Origin: Flavobacterium flevense
GTDB lineage: Bacteria > Bacteroidota > Bacteroidia > Flavobacteriales > Flavobacteriaceae
Reading direction: 5' to 3'
DNA: 64,000 bases
NCBI RefSeq assembly: GCF_900142775.1
Contig: NZ_FRCC01000001.1
Location: 248,001 to 312,000, forward strand
Shown here: positions 1 through 7,935 of the stretch, piece after piece
Layout: the number at the start of each line of letters is the position of its first letter
Position numbering within the stretch: position 1 is the stretch's first letter
Made by a program: the position numbers and the translations under genes
The notes under the pieces: model-generated
What the model saw: only the letters and a program-made list of their open reading frames with translations
Database searches by the model: none
Told to the model about the DNA's origin: nothing

Positions 1-564
1 GAGTTGGGTGTAAATCGTGGCTATCTTGCTAATGCTGATAAAGTACGTGTAAGAGGTGCTGAACTGGATGCCAGTTTTGTAATCAACGAACATTTTACTA
101 TCAACGGAGCAGCAACTTATACTGATGGAAAGTATATTAAGTTCATTAATGCGCCACTGCCATTAGAAGAAACCGGATCAGCGGTATCTTTTAAAGATGT
201 TTCCGGCAGTGAATTGCCGGGTGTTTCAAAATGGGCCGGAAGCTTAGGTGGAGAATATACTACAGCAGCAAAACTGTTTGGGAATTTAGGTAAGTTCTTT
301 GTAGGAATTGATTCTTATGCCCGTTCTGAATTTTCATCCAGTCCATCAGCTTCAAAATATTTAGTGGTTGACGGTTATGCTATCGTGAATGGTCGCTTTG
401 GGTTCAGAGCTTCAGAAGGATTATCGATTAACTTCTGGGCTCGTAATATTCTGGACAAAGATTATTTTGAACAATTATTACCTGCCGGAGGAAATTCGGG
501 ACACTATGCAGGTGTTTTGGGTGACCAAAGAACATACGGAATCACTTTAAAATATTCATTGTAA
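1..564 (+). CDS. TonB-dependent receptor, C-terminal fragment
   Basis: The window opens inside this gene. The 187 residues present are strands of an outer-membrane beta-barrel and end in the YGITLKYSL-type terminal strand with hydrophobic and aromatic alternation typical of TonB-dependent receptors. A segment reading FWARNILDKDYFEQLL matches the penultimate strands of siderophore-type receptors. The reading frame is open from base 1, so the start lies upstream of the window and the substrate cannot be judged. It is followed after about 90 bp by a small membrane protein gene on the same strand. Family assignment is fairly secure; specificity is unknown. Confidence 0.8.
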   Translation, partial: ELGVNRGYLANADKVRVRGAELDASFVINEHFTINGAATYTDGKYIKFINAPLPLEETGSAVSFKDVSGSELPGVSKWAGSLGGEYTTAAKLFGNLGKFFVGIDSYARSEFSSSPSASKYLVVDGYAIVNGRFGFRASEGLSINFWARNILDKDYFEQLLPAGGNSGHYAGVLGDQRTYGITLKYSL

Positions 565-654
565 CCGTTTGATAAAAACACACAAACAACTAATTAACAA
601 TAACTTAGCTTTATTTTAAGTTTAAAAATCGTAACTTTAAGAGAAAATAGAGCT

Positions 655-894
655 ATGAAAAATTTTGCTATTAAACTTGTATGGTTTACCTCGGCATATG
701 TTTTCTTTTTTGCAGTTCTTAACCAAACTAATGTTGATTTGAGAATAATAATGAGTTTACATATTGTAGGTATGTTTTTGATTCCTTACCTAACTTACAC
801 AGTTCTGACCGATAATTACAAAACGGATAAAACATTTAAAGATTGGTATGAAGATCATCCAATGAACACTTTAAATGAAGACGAAGACCATTAA
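655..894 (+). CDS. small two-helix membrane protein, unknown function
   Basis: A 79-residue protein with two predicted membrane helices (about residues 7-25 and 32-52) and a charged acidic C-terminal tail containing KDWYEDHPMN and ending NEDEDH. I do not recognise a named family. It lies 90 bp after the TonB-dependent receptor on the same strand and just before a strong terminator, so it may be the last gene of that operon. A role beside the receptor is inference from position only. Confidence 0.6.
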   Translation: MKNFAIKLVWFTSAYVFFFAVLNQTNVDLRIIMSLHIVGMFLIPYLTYTVLTDNYKTDKTFKDWYEDHPMNTLNEDEDH

Positions 895-897
895 ATT

Positions 898-937
898 AAA
901 ACTCCCTTTACTAACTTTTTTTAGTAAAGGGAGTTTT
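898..937. terminator. bidirectional terminator
   Basis: Perfect 17-bp inverted repeat (898-914 and 921-937) with a 6-base loop, with A-rich left and T-rich right flanks. It sits between two converging genes and can terminate both. Confidence 0.85.
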
Positions 938-943
938 GTTTAT

Positions 944-2980
944 TTAATTTTCTAAAGGAAGAAAATTATAGTTTTTTGAGTAGTTCAACATTTGTTCAGC
1001 AAAGGTTTTCGGTTGTGTTACTTCTATCGAAATAATTTCTCCTTTGGCATCTAATTTGGGAACCAAAACTGGATTTACAAAACCGCTGTAAGGAGCTGAT
1101 GTAAATTGTTTATTTCTTTCTAAAACTTCGGCATGTAGTTTTTGATTTACTTTTACACCATAATTTTCAACCAAAGCTTTTCCTGCTTCATAATCTCCTT
1201 CGGATTTGATGCGTTGCACTTCACGCAGTAATTGCCCAAACAAATCGTGAAGTTTTTCATAATCTGTAATATTGAAATAGGTTTTTCCGTCACGGCTAAT
1301 TTTCTCTATTACATTAGCTGCTTTTCCTTTTTCAAAAACCCAGGCACTCACCCACTGACGGTTTCTCATATGAGCTTCTTCAACATCAGAACCCAGTTCT
1401 AAACGAATCAATTGTGTCATTAATCCATTTCGAATGTAACTGTCATAGGATTCCATTCCCAGTTTTTTCCAATCGTCAACCAAACCCAACTCCTGTAATT
1501 TTGGATTATACAGAAAATACAATCCTACTAAATCGGCTCTTCCTTCTTCCAGTGTGGAAGCATAACTCTTCAAGGTTTCTTTTGGCGTTCCCACACCTGG
1601 ATTTATTTGTCCCGAAGCATGTCCTACTACTTCGTGTAAAGCCGTGTGCATTTTATCTCCCAGTTCTCCGTATTTTTCAGCCAGAGCAATTTCTTCGGGG
1701 TCATTTGCAAATTCCTGCAACCTTCCTTTTCCTCCCGCTTTTGAATAGGCTTCAATAATATTTCCTAGTGAAACCGATTTTGAACCATGTTCCGAACGAA
1801 TCCAATCTGCATTAGGCAAATTCACTCCAATGGGTGTTGAAGGAGAAGCATCACCGGATTCCCCGGCAACAACAACTGTTTTATAAGAAACCCCAACAAC
1901 ATTTTTCTTTTTATGCTCTGGAATTAATGGAGAATTATTTTCAAACCATTGGGCATTTTTAGAAATAACCTCCATTTTTTTAGACATATCAAAATCTTTG
2001 ATTTGTACTATCGTTTCATACGAACCTCTGTACCCTAAAGGATCATTATAAACTTCAATAAAACTGTTGATGTAGTCAATATTACCCTCTGTAGCTTTAA
2101 GCCAGGCAATATTATAATCGTCCCAGGTTTTTAAACTTCCCGTTTTGTAATAGCTAATCAATAATGCTAAAGCATCGGCTTGCTCTTTGTTTTCAGCAAC
2201 TCCTTTTGCTTTATCTAACCAATACACAATCTTGTCAATGGCTTGACCATACATGCCGCCACTTTTCCATATTTTTTCTTCTAATGCTCCTTTAGAATTG
2301 CGAACCAATTTAGAATTCAAACCAAAAGAATACGGTCTGTTAGCATCAGGACTTTTTTTCTTAGCATAAAAATCTTCTGCTTCTTTTGCCGTAATTCCTT
2401 TGCTGTAAAAATTAATAGCCGAACCTTCTAACAAGCCTTTGGATTCGTCTAAATTTACTTTTTTACTATCGACATCATTAAAAAGCACAGCAACTATTTC
2501 CGGAGCTAAAGTTGTTTTGGTAGCTTTCATCAAACCAGTAAGATACGCTGTTGAAAAAGCAGGTTTCATTTTTTCATTCGAATAATGATGATGAATTCCA
2601 TTAGCAAACCAAACTCTTTTAATATAGATTTCAAAATTTTTCCAATCTTCTGAATCCTTATTACCTTTATAATTTACATAAATATTCTCGAGTGCTTTCC
2701 TAATTTTTAGATTGTACTTATAATTTTGATCGTAAATAATATCGCGACCTGAATATCCCGCCTGAGTTAAATAATAAACTAATTTTTGCTCTTTCAACGT
2801 TAAATTTTCCCATCCCGGAATTTGGTAACGCAATACTTTTATATCGGCAAATTGTTCTACAACATGTTCAAAGGGGGCTTTTTCTGTAGTTTTTACATCT
2901 GCTTTTTTCGTCGTCTGTCCATTAGATACCATAGAAACTCCCACGGTCATAAAAACAGTTGCTATTTTTAGTAATTTCAT
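944..2980 (-). CDS. dipeptidyl peptidase III (M49 family zinc peptidase)
   Basis: A 678-residue protein, the usual length for bacterial DPP III, with an N-terminal signal-like segment (residues 1-21). The M49 zinc motif HEVVGH (HExxGH) is at about residues 449-454, and EEGRAD, which carries the third zinc ligand, follows at about 477-482. The enzyme removes dipeptides from the N-terminus of short peptides. The signal sequence suggests export to the periplasm. It is monocistronic, with a TATATTTG -7 box on its strand upstream and a shared terminator downstream. The assignment rests on the two zinc motifs and length and is strong. Confidence 0.9.
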   Translation of the reverse strand: MKLLKIATVFMTVGVSMVSNGQTTKKADVKTTEKAPFEHVVEQFADIKVLRYQIPGWENLTLKEQKLVYYLTQAGYSGRDIIYDQNYKYNLKIRKALENIYVNYKGNKDSEDWKNFEIYIKRVWFANGIHHHYSNEKMKPAFSTAYLTGLMKATKTTLAPEIVAVLFNDVDSKKVNLDESKGLLEGSAINFYSKGITAKEAEDFYAKKKSPDANRPYSFGLNSKLVRNSKGALEEKIWKSGGMYGQAIDKIVYWLDKAKGVAENKEQADALALLISYYKTGSLKTWDDYNIAWLKATEGNIDYINSFIEVYNDPLGYRGSYETIVQIKDFDMSKKMEVISKNAQWFENNSPLIPEHKKKNVVGVSYKTVVVAGESGDASPSTPIGVNLPNADWIRSEHGSKSVSLGNIIEAYSKAGGKGRLQEFANDPEEIALAEKYGELGDKMHTALHEVVGHASGQINPGVGTPKETLKSYASTLEEGRADLVGLYFLYNPKLQELGLVDDWKKLGMESYDSYIRNGLMTQLIRLELGSDVEEAHMRNRQWVSAWVFEKGKAANVIEKISRDGKTYFNITDYEKLHDLFGQLLREVQRIKSEGDYEAGKALVENYGVKVNQKLHAEVLERNKQFTSAPYSGFVNPVLVPKLDAKGEIISIEVTQPKTFAEQMLNYSKNYNFLPLEN

Positions 2981-3024
2981 CTATTAATATTAGGTTTAAT
3001 TGTTTTATTTGTAACAAAATCTAA

Positions 3025-3032
3025 CAAATATA
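3025..3032 (-). promoter_or_regulatory. -7 promoter box of the DPP III gene
   Basis: Reads TATATTTG on the minus strand, a perfect match to the Bacteroidota -7 consensus TAnnTTTG, 45 bp upstream of the start codon. Confidence 0.55.
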
Positions 3033-3206
3033 CAGCTATTTTGAACTGCTGACAATCCGCAGAAACTATTTGTGGTAAAATTATTATTTATCCTGTTTTT
3101 TAAGTAAATAAAAATAAAAGTGCCCATAAATTACTTTTTGAGCAGTTGCTTTTAATTATTTTCCATGGTTATTATTTCCTTTTTTAGGATATAATTTTTC
3201 TTTGAA

Positions 3207-3671
3207 TTACCAATCTTCGTGAACTTCTTTTTTAATAGTAAATAGTTTCTCAAAATGATGATTTAATAATGCTGTTTCATTATAGCCCCATATTGATTTT
3301 TTGATTTCTTCATTCTTTTTTAAAAACCTACTTTCAATCGAGTAATCCTGAATGAGATCTTCACGATGAATTATTTGTCCAAAAAACCGAATGTTAAACA
3401 CGGAAACGCGATATTTTCCTTTCTTAGATTCTATTCTGAAATCGGCAGTTAATTCCTCAAGCTTTCTTTCGGCAAAATTAGTTTTACTGATAGTACCTGT
3501 AGAATCAGTAACAAAGTGTAATCTCAAATTATTTTTTAATGCTGAAAAATGGTGTGTGTCTTCATACACCTTTCGCCATACAATTAAGTCGTCTTCTATT
3601 ACAAAATTATTGTCTTGGGAAAATCCAATGGCATTGACCAACAATACCATTCCTATTACAATTCTTCTCAT
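3207..3671 (-). CDS. secreted hypothetical protein, DUF4468-like
   Basis: A 154-residue protein with a signal peptide (residues 1-18, ending GFSQ). The mature part has alternating beta strands, including KGKYRVSVFNIRF, which resembles the central strand of DUF4468-type proteins where an antitoxin-sized beta domain reads KYRYTFxNIxF. This is a similarity by eye and not a firm family call. The gene is isolated: a palindrome lies just upstream and an unrelated gene lies downstream on the same strand. Function unknown. Confidence 0.55.
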   Translation of the reverse strand: MRRIVIGMVLLVNAIGFSQDNNFVIEDDLIVWRKVYEDTHHFSALKNNLRLHFVTDSTGTISKTNFAERKLEELTADFRIESKKGKYRVSVFNIRFFGQIIHREDLIQDYSIESRFLKKNEEIKKSIWGYNETALLNHHFEKLFTIKKEVHEDW

Positions 3672-3755
3672 TTACTTGGGTTTTAAAGGTTATTTACTTT
3701 TAAAACCTTACCCAAGAATCAGACCAAAATTCATTGTATTTTCTTATAAAATGAG

Positions 3756-3792
3756 AAACCCCTTTACAGACGGTAAGTTTGTAAAGAGGTTT
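3756..3792. terminator. terminator-like hairpin
   Basis: AAACCCCTTTACA and TGTAAAGAGGTTT form a 13-bp stem with one mismatch. It lies downstream of the minus-strand 64-residue gene and upstream of the next one. The longer T-run is on the plus strand, so its direction is uncertain. Confidence 0.5.
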
Positions 3793-3852
3793 TTAGTTAT
3801 GTTTATTTACAGTTGTTGCCAACTTTCAATTATTTCCTGCACCTAAGTTTGG

Positions 3853-4047
3853 CTATATTTTAACTGTTATTATGTCCTTTTCAGATTCATTAATAATTGT
3901 ATGTTGTCCTTGTTTTGAATTTGATGTACTCCAATCTTTAAGCAATTTTACTTGTGCTCTTGCTTCTTCTAAGGTAACTGGCGACCGCTTGGATAGCATC
4001 TCCATGCCTAACTTGGCTCTTTCCTGAAATGATATTTTACAGTTCAT
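3853..4047 (-). CDS. small protein of unknown function
   Basis: A 64-residue, mainly helical protein whose central segment (about residues 22-40) is rich in charged residues and ends KLLKDW. The tail NESEKDIITVKI may form a strand. It resembles small antitoxin or adaptor proteins in size but matches no family I can name. It lies about 130 bp downstream of the truncated subtilase on the same strand, so it may once have been its partner. The coding call is moderate because of the length. Confidence 0.4.
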   Translation of the reverse strand: MNCKISFQERAKLGMEMLSKRSPVTLEEARAQVKLLKDWSTSNSKQGQHTIINESEKDIITVKI

Positions 4048-4180
4048 GTTACATGAAATTTTAATAATACAATGTTAAAGATTTTATTGTTATGAATGGA
4101 TTGCTCTTGTTTGTGGACATAGATTGTAAACCTGTACTATTCATTCGTAAGACGTTGACTATTTATTACTACAGATCTAA

Positions 4181-5089
4181 TTATAAAGCAATAGCAATCT
4201 GATTCATTACTGGAGTATATAAATCAATATTATTTTCTTCAGTCTCTAAACTTACAATTAAACTATAACGAACTACTTCGTTAAATTTATTTTGCCTTTT
4301 TAAATTTTTATACCAACCATTTTTAGGAAAGACAGCTAAAATATTTCTTTCTGACATTTCTCTTCCTGTCAATGTAATAAAGTCTTTTCTTAAAGATCCT
4401 TTTGCACTTATTGTATTACCTATTTCCCAATTAACCCCTGATCTAGAAGGTTTATTTTCTTTAGTTTCATCTTCTGGCTTTGAAATTCTTTTTTGAAAAT
4501 CTTCAATATCTTCATTTCTTTTAATAATTTCAAAATCTAATTGATGTGAATGATAAGCATAATGAGAGGCTAATCTTCTACTCCCAGGATTAGGTTCTAT
4601 GTAATATGACAATGTTATTATTAGTTTTACTGATTTATCCTCTAAGTTTTCTAGAGCTTCTTTTGGCCATGGAAGATTAAATAAATGATATTCGTTATAT
4701 TGCCCTTTAGACTTTTCATACTTAAAGGGTTGTATTTCTCTCTCCGCAATAAGAGTTAGTGAATTTTCAATACTATACATTGCTTTTGGAATATTTGGCA
4801 CACCGTAACCAACAGTCCTCAAAAGATATCTTTTATTTACTTTACGAGTTGAATCCATTGCACTTTTAATCATCGCATCAGTCCAACTAGCAGAATGAAT
4901 CATTAAACCTCTTATTGTCTCAACCCAATAATTTGGATACATTGTTCTTAATTCAGCAGCCATCTTTGATGCTAAACCTGCAGCACCACTAGTGTCTCCA
5001 AAAGGCATAAACATTTCATTCGCAAAATCTGCATCGGTGGTCAATAGCCTCAATTCCGAATGATCAGAAGTATAAACTCCATTAGTAGA
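4181..5089 (-). pseudogene. subtilisin-like (S8) protease, N-terminus lost
   Basis: The remaining 300 or so residues start just before the catalytic-serine motif GDTSGAA (the GTSxAAP box of S8 peptidases) and continue through a long C-terminal region. The Asp and His boxes that precede it in every S8 peptidase are absent. The reading frame is still open into the REP sequence of the adjoining RAYT element at 5090, and no S8 N-terminus appears on the other side of that element (5797 onward is retron DNA). The only in-frame start is a TTG at 5053 with nothing to recommend it. A C-terminal region of this kind is typical of S8 proteases paired with an AAA ATPase, such as IetS of the IetAS defence system. 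That link is inference. Confidence 0.6.
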
Positions 5090-5118
5090 TCCCGAAGTTT
5101 CGGGATGTAATCTGTGCC
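5090..5118 (-). repeat. REP sequence, left copy
   Basis: 29-bp element with an 8-bp palindrome around TCCCGAAG/TTTCGGGA. It is the exact inverse of 5768-5796. Confidence 0.8.
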
Positions 5119-5133
5119 CGTTCCAACTCGCAA

Positions 5134-5688
5134 CTAAAACAAGTCTAGCAAGATTACTTCTAAATCATTATCCAGTCCAGCATAATTTCTGGCAGAACTA
5201 AAATAATAATCTTCAACAAGAGTTACTATTTTTTCTTTTACTGGATTATTATGAATATAATTCATCTTTTGCTTAATAAACCAATTTGTTTCTACAATTT
5301 CTGCATGATAACCATCTTGCCAAACCTTAAACTCTTGTTCTTTTTTTAAATGTTCGCAAGATTTTTTAAAATAATCTAACATCCATTCTCTTCTGCTTTC
5401 AGGCTCGTCCAGAATCGTTTGTATAATTTTCTTTGAAGTAAATTTTTTAAAATCCCGCATTATATCCGACAAAATAAAACCATTTGTTCCTTTACAAAGC
5501 AAATGAATATGACTCGACATAATACAATAACCATATATTTCTAATCCTTTGTTTTTTTGACAATATTGCAAAGCATTCATTATATTATATTTCTGATTCA
5601 ATCTTGTAAAAACATCTATCCAGCCTACTGTTGTTATCGTTATAAAATAGGCTTGATCTGTCGTGGTAGCTTTATATTTTGTAGACAT
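5134..5688 (-). CDS. REP-associated tyrosine transposase (Y1, HUH family)
   Basis: A 184-residue single-strand transposase of the IS200/Y1 superfamily. The metal-binding HUH motif is H60-I-H62 in MSSHIHLL, and the catalytic tyrosine is Y144 in MNYIHNNPV, the hallmark context of RAYTs. The length is normal for the family and no frame damage is seen, so it may be active. RAYTs act on REP palindromes and are usually not self-mobile as classical insertion sequences are. The two REP copies around it are its likely DNA substrate. An 11-bp hairpin upstream (5706-5739) could block read-through into it. Confidence 0.9.
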   Translation of the reverse strand: MSTKYKATTTDQAYFITITTVGWIDVFTRLNQKYNIMNALQYCQKNKGLEIYGYCIMSSHIHLLCKGTNGFILSDIMRDFKKFTSKKIIQTILDEPESRREWMLDYFKKSCEHLKKEQEFKVWQDGYHAEIVETNWFIKQKMNYIHNNPVKEKIVTLVEDYYFSSARNYAGLDNDLEVILLDLF

Positions 5689-5705
5689 TTTTTATTTAAA
5701 TATAC

Positions 5706-5739
5706 AAAAAGCTACAACGTTTTATCGCTGTAGCTTTTT
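5706..5739. terminator. hairpin upstream of the RAYT gene
   Basis: AAAAAGCTACA and TGTAGCTTTTT form a perfect 11-bp stem with a 12-base loop and a T-run on the plus strand. It may insulate the transposase from read-through in either direction. Confidence 0.55.
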
Positions 5740-5767
5740 TAAATTTTATTGCTTGCTCACTGTTGTA

Positions 5768-5796
5768 GGCACAGATTACATCCCGAAACTTCGGGA
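5768..5796 (+). repeat. REP sequence, right copy
   Basis: Exact inverse of 5090-5118. A further, diverged palindrome (CCGAGCGATCGG, 5831-5842) lies 34 bp downstream and may be a decayed REP. Confidence 0.8.
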
Positions 5797-5946
5797 CTGC
5801 GCTATCTGTTGACGAGATATTTTGTTACATCCGAGCGATCGGGGTTTAAATACAATCAAAACCATAGTATACTCCTCTATTTTATCTCTCACAGAAAATA
5901 AAAAAGCTTTTTTACGTGTTTTTTATTTCTATTAGAAATATTTAAC

Positions 5947-5954
5947 TATATTTG
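5947..5954 (+). promoter_or_regulatory. -7 promoter box of the retron
   Basis: TATATTTG is a perfect match to TAnnTTTG and would place the transcript start near 5961, about 20 bases before the a1 element of the ncRNA. Confidence 0.6.
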
Positions 5955-5982
5955 CAATGTAGTTCTTTGAAATGTTTGTGTA

Positions 5983-6321
5983 GTGAACCCAAGAGCTTTT
6001 TTTATAAAAGCTATTGAAGAGGGATTTTCCCTCCACCCGTTATGGGTTATTCTAAAGGAATGAGAACCGTTGAACCTAAAGCGCCTTAAATGCGTATCGA
6101 TGTTCGAACAGAAATCATCACCTTAGAAAATTGCTTGAAGCCAGATTCGATGATATCAGTAAACTTAATTTGACTAAAATCCTATTAGCTCAAAACCTAT
6201 TTGACTCAAAGTTATTAGGCAAAGAGGCTATTAGAAAAGTCATATTTAATTATATGAGATTTATTTTTTTTTTAAGCAGGAAATTGAGAAGTGTATTGGA
6301 CAGTATCCTATATGGGTTCAC
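5983..6321 (+). ncRNA. retron msr-msd non-coding RNA (candidate)
   Basis: This region has the plan of a retron primer-template RNA. GTGAACCCA (5983-5991) and TGGGTTCAC (6313-6321) are perfectly complementary over 9 bp and would form the a1/a2 stem. An AGC right after a1 (5994-5996) could hold the priming guanosine. A run of short hairpins follows: 5994-6012 (7 bp), 6019-6033 (5 bp), 6035-6047 (4 bp) and 6049-6061 (4 bp), as in an msr. A larger imperfect hairpin around 6168-6244 (TTGACT/AGTCA, CTATTAGC/GCTATTAG, tip TTTGACTCAAA) fits an msd. The three genes of the retron operon follow. At about 340 nt it is long for a retron RNA, so the exact ends, and the 3' end above all, are uncertain. Confidence 0.65.
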
Positions 6322-6360
6322 ATAGCTGATTAAGCAGGTAGCAATAGTGCTGCCCATATA
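6309..6360 (+). promoter_or_regulatory. competing stem-loop at the msd 3' end
   Basis: TATATGGG (6309-6316) can pair with CCCATATA (6353-6360), enclosing GGTAGCA/TGCTGCC (6337-6343, 6348-6354). The outer stem shares its 5' arm with the proposed a2 element, so the two folds exclude each other. It may mark the RNA 3' end or control the genes downstream. Confidence 0.35.
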
Positions 6361-6377
6361 ATTTAATACTTATACAG

Positions 6378-6614
6378 ATGATACACAAACAAAGAGTTGA
6401 TCAACTTCAAGACGGAGTTAGATCATTATTAACAAAGAACGGGTACACGTTCTCGGAAGAAGATAAAACTTTACTAGAAGATATTCTTATAGAGTTAGAA
6501 AGAATGTCAAACAGTCCAAACGGGATTAATCCCAATCAGGCAATACAGACGATATCTTTGCTCCTAAAATTTCTGAAGTTCTTCGGAATTGACGACTTTA
6601 CAGGATTATTCTAA
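6378..6614 (+). CDS. retron-associated 78-residue protein
   Basis: A small acidic helical protein that I cannot place in a named family. A first half, ending in the helix LLEDILIELERM (residues 35-46), is separated by an NSPNGINPNQ linker from a hydrophobic helix (about residues 58-70, LLLKFLKFFGI) that could bind a partner or a membrane. It starts at an ATG 57 bp after the proposed end of the ncRNA and 43 bp before the XRE gene, so it sits inside the retron operon. By position it could be the effector or part of the effector complex. That is inference. Confidence 0.6.
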   Translation: MIHKQRVDQLQDGVRSLLTKNGYTFSEEDKTLLEDILIELERMSNSPNGINPNQAIQTISLLLKFLKFFGIDDFTGLF

Positions 6615-6657
6615 TTCCGCACTTCTCATTTTTTTTTATTAACTTTATTTAATTGTT

Positions 6658-6948
6658 ATGAATATAGGTAACGCTATTAAGGACTTAAGACAGCAGAAAG
6701 GTTTTAAACAAACCGATTTTGCTGTCAAATGTGGCTTATCACAGTCATATCTTTCCTCAATAGAAAAAGGAAAAAAAGAACCGACATTAAATATCTTAAA
6801 GCAAATAGCGAATGCACTTTCGATACCAATGCCTGTATTAGTCTTTTTTTCATTGGACGAAGATGATATCGCTCAATCTAAACGAGAAGCATTTAAAATG
6901 TTCGAGCCATCCATAAAAGGTTTAATTAACGATGTTTTTATTTCATAA
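6658..6948 (+). CDS. retron XRE-family DNA-binding protein
   Basis: A 96-residue protein. Residues 1-60 form a Cro/C1 helix-turn-helix with the recognition region CGLSQSYLSSIEKGKKEPTL. The remaining 36 residues form a short variable tail. It ends 12 bp before the reverse transcriptase start, indicating co-translation. Retrons with an HTH accessory protein are a recognised class (type VI in the published scheme, as I recall it), and this operon resembles it. Whether it represses the operon, senses the msDNA or belongs to the toxin is not visible in the sequence. Confidence 0.8.
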   Translation: MNIGNAIKDLRQQKGFKQTDFAVKCGLSQSYLSSIEKGKKEPTLNILKQIANALSIPMPVLVFFSLDEDDIAQSKREAFKMFEPSIKGLINDVFIS

Positions 6949-6960
6949 ACTATAAATTCC

Positions 6961-7815
6961 ATGAGGTCTCGAATCAAAGATTTAGCATATTCTTTAAAAG
7001 TTGACAAAAATGACTTGATTCAACTAGCAGCTGAATTAGATATAGAGGATAGTAAATTTTACAGAAATTGGAACGAACCTAAAACAGATGAAAAAGGTTT
7101 ACCAAGATATGAAAATGGCATTGCTTTAACTAGACCGATAAACGCACCGATAAAAAAACTAAAACATATACAATCATTGTTATTACACAATGTATTATAT
7201 AAACTTGTTCTTCCAAAATACTTTTTTGGTGGATTAAAAAACAAAGACGCAGTATTAAATGGACGTCATCACCAAGGAAATAAATTCTTCTTCCTTACTG
7301 ATCTAAAAGACTTTTATCCATCTGTTCATTTTTCCAGTGTAGAAAAAGCACTTCGCAAAGAAGGTTTCTATCCCGATGTAGCTAGATTAATTACTCGTAT
7401 TTGTACAAAAGAAAGTGCTATACCTCAAGGATGTCCTACATCATCATTTCTTGCAGCATTAGTAGTTTATCATAGTTGTGGAGATATCTTCGATAAATAT
7501 ATATCACTAGGTTTTAAATTATCCATTTATGTTGATGATATTACATTTTCAAATCCAATTGATTTCAAGGATAAAACTTTAAAAATAATACAAGAATTAC
7601 GTAGTAGAGGTTTAAAAATAAATTTTTCAAAAACACATTATTGCACTCGAAATCCTAAAGTCACTGGCATACATATTAAAAATAATGGAATCTCACCATT
7701 ACCACATACATTCATTTCAGCAGTAAATCCAAACAAAAGTGAAGCCTCAAGAAAAGGACATATGGATCGTATTAAATACATTGCAAAAATTGCTAAAGAA
7801 AAGAAAAGACTATAA
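6961..7815 (+). CDS. retron reverse transcriptase
   Basis: A 284-residue reverse transcriptase of retron type. Visible motifs in order: an NAxxH-like box as N100-G-R-H-H104; LTDLKDFYPS with the first catalytic aspartate D114; IPQGCPTSS at residues 154-162 (RT motif 4/5); YVDD at 190-193 with the two catalytic aspartates; and the retron-specific VTG at 234-236 in NPKVTGIHI. It would copy the msd of the upstream RNA into branched msDNA. The length is slightly below the usual 300-330, with a short thumb, but every core motif is present. It is the third gene of the operon and ends before a hairpin terminator. It has no in-frame damage. Confidence 0.93.
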   Translation: MRSRIKDLAYSLKVDKNDLIQLAAELDIEDSKFYRNWNEPKTDEKGLPRYENGIALTRPINAPIKKLKHIQSLLLHNVLYKLVLPKYFFGGLKNKDAVLNGRHHQGNKFFFLTDLKDFYPSVHFSSVEKALRKEGFYPDVARLITRICTKESAIPQGCPTSSFLAALVVYHSCGDIFDKYISLGFKLSIYVDDITFSNPIDFKDKTLKIIQELRSRGLKINFSKTHYCTRNPKVTGIHIKNNGISPLPHTFISAVNPNKSEASRKGHMDRIKYIAKIAKEKKRL

Positions 7816-7856
7816 AGGTTTACAATTAGTATCTATACACAAGAGTACAAACAAAA

Positions 7857-7884
7857 AAAGCCCAAGAATCTAATCTTGAGCTTT
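7857..7884. terminator. hairpin after the retron operon
   Basis: An 11-bp stem with one mismatch (7857-7867, 7874-7884) about 40 bp after the reverse transcriptase. The minus strand carries the longer T-run, so it may serve both directions. Confidence 0.55.
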
Positions 7885-7904
7885 CATCATTTATTCTAAC
7901 AAAA

Positions 7905-7929
7905 AAACCACCTCGTAATGAAGTGGTTT
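7905..7929 (-). terminator. terminator of der
   Basis: AAACCAC/GTGGTTT stem followed on the minus strand by a run of seven T, seven bases downstream of the der stop codon. Confidence 0.7.
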
Positions 7930-7935
7930 CTGTTA

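Larger units (their letters stand above)
5090..5796. mobile_element. RAYT transposase unit bounded by inverted REP copies
   Basis: A 707-bp unit consisting of a REP-associated tyrosine transposase gene between two identical 29-bp sequences in inverted orientation (5090-5118 and 5768-5796). Each end contains the palindrome TCCCGAAGTTTCGGGA followed by a conserved tail (ATTACA/TGTAAT, CTGTGCC). This is the classic arrangement of a RAYT beside its cognate REP sequences. It abuts the truncated S8 gene on the left and the retron leader on the right. Confidence 0.75.

Noticed and set aside
1414..1758. Plus-strand open frame opposite the DPP III gene
   Set aside because: A shadow of a well-supported zinc peptidase gene.
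3391..3846. Plus-strand open frame opposite the secreted hypothetical
   Set aside because: Runs across the end of the opposite gene, a palindrome and a terminator; low-complexity translation.
6131..6325. 64-codon open frame in the retron leader
   Set aside because: It needs a TTG start, has no visible ribosome binding site, and overlaps the proposed msd and a2 pairing. I treat the region as RNA.
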